Source of the DNA: Apophysomyces variabilis
Lineage: Eukaryota > Mucoromycota > Mucoromycetes > Mucorales > Mucoraceae
Assembly (NCBI GenBank): GCA_002749535.1
Contig: MZZL01000409.1
Coordinates: forward strand, 2,372,160-2,436,159
Direction of reading: 5' to 3'
DNA: 64,000 bases
Shown here piece by piece: positions 23,358 to 34,646 of the stretch. The position numbers were made by a program, and so were the translations under genes. The notes under the pieces are model-generated. The model saw only the letters and a program-made list of their open reading frames with translations, was not told the origin of the DNA and did not search any database. Every line of letters begins with the position of its first letter. The stretch's first letter is position 1.

Positions 23358-26300
23358 CTAGCCAAAAATTGGTTTCATCACACGTTCCAGAAGCTGTAAC
23401 ATCAGGATACGGTTCAGAGCTGGATCTTGCAGTCGAGACCAAAGCCGATGCATGGATAGGCTACAATTTTGGTCACCGATAACCTGTCGGAATCCGCCGG
23501 GTATCGCCTTGCTCATAAGCAACGTCCGTGCCAGTTGCTTACTCTTTTCGCGGTCTTCCGTCTTTCGGACCGACTTTTGATCGTCTGTCTTGAACTTACC
23601 ATCAGGCCAATGCTGGTCTTTCAGACGCTTGGCAAGCTTCACCAATCCGTCTGGTGATAGGTACTTGTTTATATAGTCATAATATTCCTCCGCAACAAGC
23701 TCTGTATAAGATCGCCGCACTATTTCTCGTAGAACGTTGAGCAAAGATCTTCGCATCCACGCCTTGTTATTGGTAGCCGTAAAATCGAATATTTCAACGA
23801 TGAGGGCAAACGTAGTTTCGATTAACAGCTCAATATCCACAGCCGATAATGGTTTGCTGGTACCACTTTTGCGGGATATATCATGATGAGATCGACGCTT
23901 TTGCTCATTTATCGATGTCTGTGAAACTGGCGAAAAGATTACATCACACGGCTCGTCCGCAGGCCTAGACACTTGTTCCTTAGTGCGTTCCATGGCAGTG
24001 TGCTCGAGGCTTTCTTCTCCATTATCTTCTTTACTACTGGAATTGTTGGTGCGCACACTCGATATTGAATCTTCACGTTTTGATCTTCGACCAAACCATC
24101 GACGTGCAGGTTCCACCGGAGAACTACTTCCGTCACTATCCCACATCATCGTGTCGAGTCCTTCTGCAATGTTCATCATGCCTTTTGCTGCGGCTGAAGG
24201 GGCTCGGCTCAGCAAAGACATAGCTCGACCAACCCCGCTTTGGCCATGTGTAGCTGTATTCTTATCTGAAATAGCTGCATAGACACTGATTTCATCCTCA
24301 TACTCCTCGGCAAAAGAAACCTCTGTATCAGCGTCACTACTTCGTTCTTTGCGCAAAAAGGCAAGGATGATTTGATCGGTTCCAAGTTGAACGTCCTCAA
24401 CTACGGTCTGCAAATATTTCTCTAATTGCTTGCAAACGCTGCTCATATCATTAGGAGATTGTATGGTGGATCCATTGTTTCCTAGCTTCAGCCATGATCG
24501 AGCCGGTTCCAAAGGTAACCGTAGACCTAGACGACCGACACGTTTGGCATGACGAGCGCAAACTATTGCATGAAACACTTCAAAATCGGCATATGTGCGA
24601 CTGATAACATAGCCATTCCCTTCAGAGTTCAACGATTCCTGCACATGTTGTCGTTCGATTTGTATGACAAAAGTGAGGTTGTCTTTCGAGGACATAGTTT
24701 TTCCTCCACTAATGTCCATTACGTTGAAAGCGATTGTGCCTGTTGCATATATCATTGGTTTCTGACCAACCGTCTCCTCCGACGCAGGGAAAGGTGTCGA
24801 TTTTCTGATGGTCATCAGAGCACGTGTATCATCTTTAGGTAGATAAGTTTGTTGCTGAGGTGACATGGATAGCGGTTCTGTAGCAAGGGCAGACGTTCCA
24901 TTTGGTGCCTCTCCTAGAGGACTTGAAACAATCGGTAAGATCGGCCTTTCCACTGCATGTCCGTTAGTAACACGCCTTGACGGACGCGGCGTTTGTGGAG
25001 TATAACCTTGCTGAATGTCAGCTACATGCGAGTGCAAATCCATGCTTGTCGGCATCGAATCACTTTCATTCTTTGATAGCTCGCGATTGTTACGATTCTC
25101 CTCCGCAATTACATCCTCAGTAGCTTTCTCTAAGACGCTGCGAAATACATCAAGATCTTTACCGCTTTCTACGGTATCTGAAACAGAATCTTCGGTATCC
25201 TCCGAAAGATAATCAATGATCCAGCAGTTAATAAAGTCTGGGTCGCTGCATACGTCTAAAATATTCTCAAACAAATGTGTCGCCAGTAATTCCTTCAAAA
25301 GAAACATTACAACGGGTGATTCAACGTCCTCTTTTGGTAATAAACGTCGTAGGATGGTGTTGGTTAGAGTACGGACCTGCTGATGTTGCTCTGCTCGAGG
25401 AAGAAGCTGAGCAAAAGGCGATTGAGGGTTTTGGATTACATAAGAATCCAAAGGCACTCCAGCAGTTTCAAGAGCCCTGCATTCACGCTGCCAATGATAG
25501 AAAATGAGCCATCTTCTTCGATCATAAATTCATACCATATGAATAATAAGAGTATTGGCAACACCATATACCGTGGCCATAACGAGGTCGTTCCGTTCTT
25601 GTTTCAAAAGCGCCTTTTCAATCCTCGATACAGATGCGTTTAGTCGCGACCTGATAACTTGCTCAAATTCCTCGTCCTGATAAGTATTGAGTAGATTCCA
25701 CCAACTTTTCACAAAGTCGAAATAGATACAGTCAAGTATTTCGTTGACAATGGCGGTTAATGGAGGATAAAACAAATTAAGCGTCTTGTGTTCGGAAAAG
25801 GGTATATGGTCTGTCTAACGCATGTCTATTTCAGAGCAACGTTCATCAGCCGTTCCATTACCTCTATGCGTGCGTGCGTTTCAAAGCGTCGGTAGACTGC
25901 TTCAGATGGAGGGGAATACTCTCTGTTGCTGAAGTACACCGCATCGAGCAGGCAACCGAGCAAGAGGTAAAAAGGGAAAAAGTAGCCATCGGAGAATAGA
26001 AACAACGCGTAAGCTACTATGAATGCATTTCTTATAACAGGGAGGAGTAAATGGAGCTGCAAATCACGAAAGTACGTTTCCATCAGGCAGCATGCGTCCA
26101 TTTGTAACGCTGTCAGGGTGCATGCAGCTCTTGTAACGCAAGTTCCGTTGCGGCACTTTAAAAATGGTTTCCATCCCATCCGCGCTCCTCACCAAGGCGA
26201 CATGCGTTGCTACCGACAATGTTAGACACCTTTAACCTGGTCTTGGTTCCCTTTAATAGCCTAGTATAGTCATAGGACGGGCCAAAATAAGAGGCCAAGA

Positions 26301-26418
26301 GTAATAAACTAGGCAACTTGGTCTTGATCTTTCGTCTGTAGGGTCTGCGTGGACAGAATCGCAATACGAGATTTGAGAATGGGAAGTATTTAAGTTCGTT
26401 TAATTTTAGCGCTTGCAT
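23358..26418 (-). CDS. Sorting nexin with N-terminal membrane anchor, PXA, PX and nexin-C domains
   Basis: Exons 26418-26230, 26155-25862, 25814-25536 and 25487-23358 join in phase to 963 residues. A hydrophobic hairpin at ~85-130 (AFIVAYALFLFSDGYFFPFY...) precedes a PXA domain (~165-345; FYPPLTAIVNEILDCIYFDF start). A Ser/Pro-rich linker leads to a PX domain (~515-640; RTYADFEVFH, then the Arg/Pro region LPLEPARSW). The C-terminal nexin-C domain (~800-960) ends LMLQLLERVMKPIFG. The layout resembles Mdm1/SNX13/SNX25-type proteins that tether the ER to vacuole or endosome, but no RGS domain is evident between PXA and PX. PX domains bind phosphoinositides. The first intron (74 bases) is the least certain join. 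Confidence 0.85.
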
Positions 26419-26807
26419 AAAATTAATTTGCAGAACTATAGCATAATAACAGTGCTAAAGAGAGATGCAGTTAAAAAAATTATCTGGTGTGTGGATGCTT
26501 CGAGTATCCTGGTCGAATACATTCGCTGTGCCATATGTAATGTTAATTGTTTTCTCGTTACAAACAATTTCATCACTGATCCATGAAAAGGGTTTGTGTC
26601 CTGGAAACCTTGATTAAAGACAAGGACAATTAATTGCAGATAACTAGACGATTTTGTGTAGAAGTTAATTTGTTAGTACGAAGCAATGTAGAAATGCACA
26701 TTAAACTACCCAGCCTTGATACATAAAAGATGGTAAGTCCGCTGTTGCGGGAAACAATTTGTAGCCCAGAATCCTTGGCTTGCTCAAGGACGTTTCCGCC
26801 ACGATCT
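26419..26807. other. Divergent promoter region
   Basis: Between two genes transcribed away from each other (sorting nexin to the left, carrier to the right), so both promoters should be here. No specific site was identified. Confidence 0.45.
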
Positions 26808-28060
26808 ATGTCTAGAAGTAAACCGATCTACATAGCTTTTACATGACATAGCTAATCGGCTGTCTAAAAAGGTCAAGAAAGCTTACAGACAGTTAGTACA
26901 GATTTGACGGACCAGACATGGCAAAATCGCTTACGTGGGTTCGCTGCGGGAATGGCCTCGGGAGTGACCAAGTTGGCGGTTGGTCATCCATTTGGTACGA
27001 TTCATGCAGAACGAAGGCGCAGAATAACCGACACGTTCCTTTCAGATACCATTAAAATCCGGCTCCAGACGACCGGCAGTTCAGAAAACCGTTTCAAAGG
27101 ACCGCTGGACTGTCTGCTAAAGACCATTCGAAAGGAAGGTCCACAGGCATTGTATAAAGGGGCCACTCCACCACTGGTTGGATGGGTGTTTATGGATAGC
27201 ATTATGTAAAGGTTCCATCATGATGTTCTACACGGTGCCTAATGTTGTTATTTATCACAGGCTGGGTACCTTCCATAATGCAAGGCTGTTACAGCAGTCC
27301 TGGAACGGTGACAAACCTCTCAGCATATGGCAACATGGTTTAGCAGGTTTAGCAGGAGGCTTAACGGTTTCATTCGTTGCCACTCCCGTGGAACAAGTGA
27401 AAGCTCGTCTTCAGGTTCAATATGACACAGCAAGCAAAGTTTATAATGGACCTATTGATTGCATCCGACAACTGGTAAAAGAAAAGGCAAAGACGAAAAG
27501 TTTGATGCGAACTTGGTATCTTCGTTTTTTTCCTTTAAGGTCAGGAATAATGGTGTACCAGCTTTATGGATGGGATTGCTGCCAACGATGGTGTTCCGAA
27601 GCTGGTTTTTTGTCTTCTGGAGTTCATATGAGGTAACATCACATAAAAAAGAGGACTGAGCCCCAGTTGACTGATACATGCTTGGTCAGTTGTTTACTTC
27701 TGAATTACGCAACCGGAATGTACCTGAAGGAACTGTTACTTTTGTAGCAGGAGGTCTATCAGCAACATTATTTTGGCTTGGAGCCTTCCCTTCGGATGTA
27801 GTTAAAAACAGATATATGACGCAACCCGATGTAATCCCACGACGGTTCCCTACTGCAACTTCTGTACTGCAGTATGTATATCGGACAGAAGGCTTACGTG
27901 GGTTTTACCGAGGTAATACCTTCATCTCTCACTAGAATCTGTTTAGTTTAACCTATTACGCTTAGGCTTCCTCCCTTCCTTTTTGCGCGCTTTTCCAACC
28001 AACGCATCGGCCGTTTTTATGTTTGAAACCGTCATGAAGTTATTGGGCGGAAAAATATAG
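26808..28060 (+). CDS. Mitochondrial carrier family (SLC25) transporter
   Basis: Seven exons, 26808-26817, 26902-26994, 27046-27205, 27261-27474, 27540-27632, 27690-27912 and 27966-28060, join in phase to 295 residues, the normal carrier size. All three repeats carry the signature P-x-[DE]-x-x-[KR]: PFDTIKIRL in repeat 1, PVEQVKARL in repeat 2 and PSDVVKNRY in repeat 3, each preceded by a Gly-rich helix (AAGMASGVTK; GLAGGLTVSF; AGGLSATLFW). The overall look (RFKGPLDCLLKTIRKEG, VYNGPIDCIRQLV) fits the Ymc/carnitine-acylcarnitine/ornithine group, but the substrate is not decided. The first exon is only 10 bases and supplies the ATG. The adjoining frame starts at TTG, so some upstream start is needed. 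Confidence 0.85.
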
Positions 28061-28720
28061 GATTAAAGAAAATAGGGACTTGACGTCATATACAAATAGA
28101 CATAGTGGATTTATGGCATCCTCTTTCCAACTCTAGATAACTTTTGATGGGGAAACGATAAGAGTATCCCGACAGCCCTGCGGAAAGCATCTCCGTTTAG
28201 AAATTGGCACATAAAGTTGCGCTGTGCTTGTTAGCCATCTTTAGAATAAAAGATCCTACTATCGACATGGCCAACCCTTTCCTAGGCTCAGAAATAATGT
28301 CGTTCTTTAACACTGAATGGTGATTATTAGCTTGTCTGGTGGCGATCTTGGGTTCTTTAGTGCCAAGCATTTGAATACCTGTCTTTATAATTGAAATCCG
28401 TATATTATAACTATTACAGGTGATATTTGGAAATAAAGTAGTACGTTCTTTTACCGCTGCAGAAACTGCAACCAAAAAAAATTATCAATCTTTGGAGAGG
28501 GCAGCCCACTACAACTAGCACCCGAGTGCTTTTGGGTTTTATTGTGTGAACTCGTGGATCCCATAATTACATCTCTGATTGTGACAGGTGCCGGATCGCA
28601 AAGCTTGCATTTGGTAACTCCGAAGTGATTTCCTTTTTCGGTTCAGCTGTAACGTCATTTGGGATTCTTTTGTAAAGTTGCTATCCACACTGTGACCTTA
28701 CTACACCAGATACCTGGGCC
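28061..28720. other. Intergenic upstream of CHMP1
   Basis: No gene recognised. A minus-strand open frame of 92 codons (28475-28197) shows no family motif. The right end contains the CHMP1 promoter. Confidence 0.4.
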
Positions 28721-29583
28721 ATGAGTGGATTAGAGAGTAAGTGATCGCTGAACAGTTAATGGTCAAGTATGTTGATATTATAATTAGAGAGCTTGTTTCA
28801 GTTAAAGGTATATACTGTTGTGATAAATCACTTAACCCATTCCAATCTCTTTTCCAACGGTTGCCTCTCAGTTTACAGCTAAGCAGCTAAACCAGCAATC
28901 AAAACGTTGTCAGAAAGATGAAGTCAAAGAGAAAGCTAAACTGAAAAAGGTGAGCAAGTGATTTGATTGGACGACCGGGCTCATTATTATACAGGCGATA
29001 CAAGATGGCAACATGGAAGGGGCACGCATATACGCAGCGAATGCCATCCGAAAAAAGAATGAAGCACTGAATCTGCTACGCTTATCTTCCAGGATCGATG
29101 CAGTGTCCAGTCGTGTTCAGACAGCAGTGACGATGCGCAAGGTACAAAAGGACTGGCATCTATTCTTAGTCTCACTTTTTCCCTCTTCGGTCCAGGTCAC
29201 TTCATCTATGGCAAGTGTAGTGAAAGGAATGGATAGAGCGATGGAGTCGATGAATCTGGAAAAAGTATGGGGAGTGTTAAGGATTACGTTGATGTTAACT
29301 AGTTCTATAGATCTCGCTAGTGATGGATAAGTTTGAGACGCAGTTTGAAGATCTGGATGTCCAGACGGACTACATGGAAGGTGCCATGGCAGGCACAACA
29401 ACAATGACTACACCACAAAACGAAGTGGAAATACTGATGCAACAAGTTGCAGATGAACATGGTTTGGAGATGAAGCAAGAACTAGGCCGACTCGAGCCAG
29501 GAACATCACTTGGAGAGGCGAAGCATATGGAGAAAGATGAAGATGCCATGCTGACCGAAAGATTAAAGGCCCTGAGACAATAA
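28721..29583 (+). CDS. DID2: ESCRT-III subunit CHMP1/Did2 (Vps46)
   Basis: Six exons, 28721-28736, 28788-28807, 28872-28949, 28995-29141, 29196-29264 and 29311-29583, join in phase to 200 residues, the usual length. The start MSGLEKSLFQLKFTAKQL requires two micro-exons of 16 and 20 bases; without them the typical CHMP1 N-terminus is lost. The basic helix [18 protein letters not shown] and [19 protein letters not shown] are highly characteristic. The C-terminus ends in ERLKALRQ, a MIM1-type helix that binds the MIT domain of Vps4. CHMP1 regulates ESCRT-III disassembly and multivesicular-body sorting. It lies tail to tail with VPS24, 215 bases apart. Confidence 0.93.
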
Positions 29584-29798
29584 ACACATCTGCACGAAAC
29601 CATCGGAGGCCTTTCGCTAGTTTCCGCTCTTATACATGATCCCTACGTCTAGATCGTATAGATCTTATGCATAGTAAAATATCCTCCCTTTTTTTTCCAC
29701 CATGAACGAAATATTCAATGGTGCGCTGCATTCAACGTTTTAAACATAGCGTCTCATACTTTTGATTAATGCCCAAAAGCTGACATTTAGAAAATATA

Positions 29799-30738
29799 CT
29801 ATCCCTTGAGAGCCTAAGAGACAGGTTAAACAGACCGCCTTTTGTTTTCATACACTTACTTCTAAGCGTTTTTGCATGATATCCAACTCTGGACCCTCCT
29901 CTTCGCTTTCTTCTTCCAAGTCTATCTTGGCTGCCGGCGCTTTCTCAAGTGATGGGCCTACCGGACCAGCTTCGCCCAAAAGACCTAATCAAATTCCATT
30001 ACTTGACCTGTGATAACAATTATCCAAGATCTCACCATTGGTTATTTGAAACAATATATTATTAACTTCTTCATCAGCCTCCTCCTCTAATTCATCATCA
30101 TCCATCATTTCCATAGTGTCCGTGATCATCTCATCCATAATCCCGGCCTAGCGTTAACAAATTAAATGATCGTTCAGCATTTCTTCTATGTCTACGAACC
30201 TTCATCATCTCCATGGACATTTGTTGCATAGCTTGGGAAGTTTCGGGCAGCTTAACTAGCTGATTCACAAGTTTCATAACTTCTCCACTCTTCTGCAAGG
30301 TACCTGCCACTTTGATGGTTGCTGCCAAGAAATCATTAACACGCAAGATCCAGTTTCTTATCGGATCCTGAAATACCTAGTTGGTGTTGTAGTTGCATCA
30401 CGATCGAATTAAGTTGAGCCTTGCTTGTGTACAATCGATTCTTATGCCGTTGCGAACGTATCAGCTCTTTTGCCAGCATCTTACAAATGTTGACATCTCC
30501 CTTTTTGGCTACTTGTTTAATGGATTTCTTGACTTTAGCTTCCTCTGCAGTGATGGCATGTATCTGATGTTGTATTGCTCGTTCCTGTGCCCGGATTTCT
30601 TGTCGCCATTTTTTAACCTACACATATGCATCTGAGTAAGCACCATTCAGAAATCCAACAAGATGAACTGTGTTTTACCAATTCCTCCGGTGTGCGTTTG
30701 CCGAAAAATCTCTGAATATTATTCAATGCACTTGCCAT
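29799..30738 (-). CDS. VPS24: ESCRT-III core subunit Vps24/CHMP3
   Basis: Six exons, 30738-30679, 30617-30377, 30321-30200, 30147-30036, 29984-29860 and 29813-29799, join in phase to 224 residues. N-terminal [20 protein letters not shown] and the next exon [19 protein letters not shown] are typical of Vps24. [35 protein letters not shown] and [19 protein letters not shown] continue the helical core. An acidic tail ([17 protein letters not shown]) leads to the MIM1-like MQKRLEALKG. The last exon has only 15 bases; it is supported because it restores the family ending, whereas reading through the donor gives an abrupt stop. Vps24 caps and remodels Snf7 filaments with Vps2 and recruits Vps4. Confidence 0.92.
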
Positions 30739-33700
30739 GACTATGCGAAGTTTCTGAATCTACGTATTCAAAAAAGGTCCAGGGAGAATGATAAAAGCTG
30801 ATATGATTGCGTTTCCTCTTTCTAATGTGCTGCGTGTGCAGAAGAAACGAAAAAAGGCTAATGAGTCGAACAAAATATCCAGGCCGGGACTTTGCAAGTC
30901 CTTGCCACCTGCACCCGCTTTACGTAAATAACCTATGCGGAGTTTCAATGTGATCTGCGGGCTGAAGTAGTATCATGGATGTAAACTGGAAGCAACAAAG
31001 TCCCAATGCGATATATGGCTGTGAGACTTGAGCTACTGATACATAAGTATACCAATGATTTAATATTACACAGTTGCTATACGGCTCAAATTCATCGTTT
31101 ACTATTTCTCGTCAATAACATTTACCAAAAAGGGATCAAGAACCTGCTTGCAATTCATTTTATCTATAGTATTACTAATATATGTGCATACAATTACGCC
31201 AATTTCAACAATCAGCCTTCAGCATTTAAGTAAGCAACTTAGCGAAAAGGGATACATGAGACCCAAATCAGAACTCTCGGTTATGCCAACTTATCCTCTT
31301 CCCGTTGCTGCTATCATTTTGAGTATTATATCACTGTAATTACATGGTTCGACTGTCATTCAACTAAGTATAAATACAAACTATATATCACGGAATTGGA
31401 TGAACATGATATTTAAACCAACGTACGTTCATCTTCCGTTTCTGATTACCTTTCTTGCGTCTTTCTAACCCATTCGGAGACCTGTAATAAGGATCTCCAA
31501 AGTTTAGATTTTTCTAGGTATGTACGGTGGGTCCAATACTTTAAAACTGGCATATGGTGTGTTTCATTGAAGGAGAAGACGGTAAATAAGGGATATAAAA
31601 CATGTCAATGCAGCATTGTCAGAAAAGCAAAGATAAAAGATATGATATTGGCCACATTCCACAACCAGTTGATAACAATGTAGAAAAAAAAGGCTATATA
31701 AAGCTATAGTGCCAAAGTTAAGAGCTAATGACTTAACCATAACCCGGTGCGTATAAAAGGCATCCGGTAGCATAAATTTAAGAAGAAAACCATAGAAAAA
31801 GTGCTAGAGTACTCTCATGTGCATACCATAGTCCAGCAACGGTAGCAAACAAAGCCGAAACAAATACGGAGGCGAGATAAATTGATACAAGCAAGTTCCA
31901 AACATATAATATTAGATCGGCAAGCAGCTTAAAGTCCATGGCGCTAAGGTCTCTAGCTTGCAAGAGGTAAAAACATCACCAAGATTTGAGCTTAAGTTCG
32001 AAAATAGTCTGACGGTCTTACTACAAGCTAATTCACCGGGCGCCTGTTCATAGCAAATACTAGTTGATTGAAAAAGTATCATATCTTGCGTCCTATCATT
32101 ATCAGCCGCCGCTTTAGCTTAAGCGGAACAGTTAATGCTGAGGTTGATGCAATGAAGCAGGAAGATATGGTAAACCCTGTCTGGGATTAAAGCTTTTTCT
32201 AGTCAAAACCCACCACAAAAGATCTTGCCCGTTTTGAAGGATACGAAAAGAAGCACAGGTTAGAATTTCTTGTTTTATATACCCTTTCAGGAAATATAGC
32301 GCAGTTATTATAAATGGTAACACAACTTTCTGTCTTACTCCGTCAATCTGTCCATCTTGAGCGGGGTAAATGACCTAGCAAAAAATCGCGCATCGTCGAT
32401 GGACGGAAGATGGCACTATTCACATGATCTACTCATCATCTTCTCGACTTTCTATCTTTCCACGATCTAGATTCCAGTAAACTGCATCCATTCTTACTTA
32501 CAAATGGCAAGCAAAAAAATTAGCATCTATGGTGAATCCCCGTTTCCTGCTCCTTTAGATTGTTATTTCATTAGACTAACAGTTAGAATTTTGGCAAAAC
32601 ATCGCTTTATTTTAAGAAGGTGGGCCTTTATCAAATAAAAAGCGGAATAAATATATCTTTTCTGACAATGAAATCACCAAGCGTATTAATCTATTATATT
32701 CGGAAGTCTGAACGAATGGGGAAATCTTCAAAATAAACGAAGAATCAGTCTCGTTAAAACATGACCGAATCGTTCAATTATACAGATAGATTCGGAATCT
32801 AGCTCTCTATATCTTTAATCAAATTAACTATATAAGTCTATGTGCGAATACTCCTTGAAAACCCATGACCGTAAAATGCAATCTACAAATGGACCAAGAA
32901 TACAGCTTCTAGCTGTTTCGTCGTAATTCTTTAATTTGATCTGTTCGCATAGTTCTCGTTATGGCATAGTAAATTTACATGGTGAATGTATCTGTTACTT
33001 TCTGGCTTTCAATAGGTTAATAGATATGATCTCGTGCCCGTTAAATGCCCAGAATATCGGCTAGCATAACTGATATGGTGGAACAAATACCTATGTCTCT
33101 ACAAGACCACCCTTCTATCCGCTCATAGTTCAGTCTCACAGTCAACGGCGCGTTCTCATACTAGTACACCATACCTGATTTACCTAGTATAGCATAGTAA
33201 AAACCTGTTATAAGCCTAAGGTGGATTCAGGTATGTTATTTTTAACGGGTTTGTCATTTTCTGGTTCACCTGACGTAACATTTGCAGTAACAGTTTCGTG
33301 CAATAGAAAAGAAGCAATAAAGATAATAATTATCAAGCTTTGACAATGATGACGTAAAATTAAAAAAGAAAAGGTTTACTAAGAGCAGTAATAGGATCTT
33401 CTTCTCTAGCAAGTCTAACCCGTTTCGGTGGAATTCTTTTTTGGTGGTAACTTAAAAAGTTCAGGACCTGAAGTTTATTACAAACAGGTTCCTTTGTAAT
33501 TTTCTACGTATTTGTTCTACAGCATGCGGTACATTATCCTCTTGATTCATGGATCTAACCCAAGTAAACAAAGAGAAAAAGGAGAGCGCGAGAAAACGTA
33601 ATATATCCTTGTTTCAGAAGAAATACCTCATTTAATGATCCAGTTGGTTTCTTTTTTTCAGTGACGGCAAGGACAAGGGCACCAGAATGAACTTGGTTTG

Positions 33701-34646
33701 TGAACGTTATTTTCTGTATGAATATCAGCTTTCCTAAGAAGGCATATTCAGTTTGTTATCCATTCTATCTCTTTGAAGGAGTAGTTCAGCAGTTCTAAGT
33801 TGTTATCTTAATCGGTAAGTTGATGTCACTGGGTGGTAATTTTCCTTTTTTGACACGATCGCTTAACCTATTGAAAACGTTGCACCGAAGCCACATGTCT
33901 TTGTTTAAGCTTTGTGTTTGGTTGCTTTTAAAGAGAAAAAGTTAAAAATGATTTGCTTCAATAAAGATGTCATGGTAAGGAAAACCATGGGAACTCTTCA
34001 ATTTTCTTGCCAAAGAACGCTATATAATATTATTACTACTTTCCTTATTCTGAAGGGACAGAAAGAATCCAGACCTGGTTTGCGCCAGCCATGTGAGTAA
34101 GCAAAAAGTAAACAAAAGTTTGCAACCGGATTTTTGAGACGGTGGATCATGTTTTACTTTCGCCGACTCAGGAATAAACGGGCTATCTAAATCAAAGGAG
34201 GATATATGACAGATACAGTTATTAATCCAAACAGAATAGGGCCGATTGGACAAAAATTTAGCTATTTGATAACTATAATTTATAAAAGTACAATAGCACG
34301 TTGCTAGTATGATACATGGATCTTTTTGCAAAGAAAAAAAAGTAGTTTCTTACCACAAAGGAGATGGCTTGGGGAAAATTAGATATACAAAAACGGAAAT
34401 AAAAAAAGCCTCATGCAGCGTCTAAAATGCCACTGGTTGCGGACTTTTCGCCATTAGCAGTTGTGGCTCATTGCCGATCCATAGAGAAAAATCGCGCATA
34501 CTAAATGGGAGCCTGGATTTGTGTTCAGATAGATCACTGTAACAAACAACATTTCGACTTCCGTTCTATCTGACAGTTCAAATATAAATCGGTCAACTTT
34601 CCTCCATCCCCCCAATACCGCTCATCTTTCTTTTTTGCTGTCGTAA
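30739..34646. other. Nearly 4 kb without a confirmed gene
   Basis: Mostly AT-rich. The left end is the VPS24 promoter and the right end the P-ATPase promoter. A weak membrane-protein model (31564-31939) is listed separately. Another stretch on the minus strand near 31420-31580 reads as a hydrophilic peptide (KYWTHRTYLEKSKLWRSLL), but it was not joined to anything. No transposon family or RNA gene was recognised. Confidence 0.4.
31564..31939 (-). CDS. Possible small membrane protein (weak two-exon model)
   Basis: The ATG at 31939 opens MDFKLLADLILYVWNLL and a long hydrophobic segment up to a GTATGC donor after 31827. Joining to an acceptor at 31694 (exon 31693-31564) keeps phase and gives about 80 residues, ending IYRLLLQ. 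In this T-rich region several frames look hydrophobic, so the coding case is weak. No family was recognised. It could equally be a relic or chance. Confidence 0.2.
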
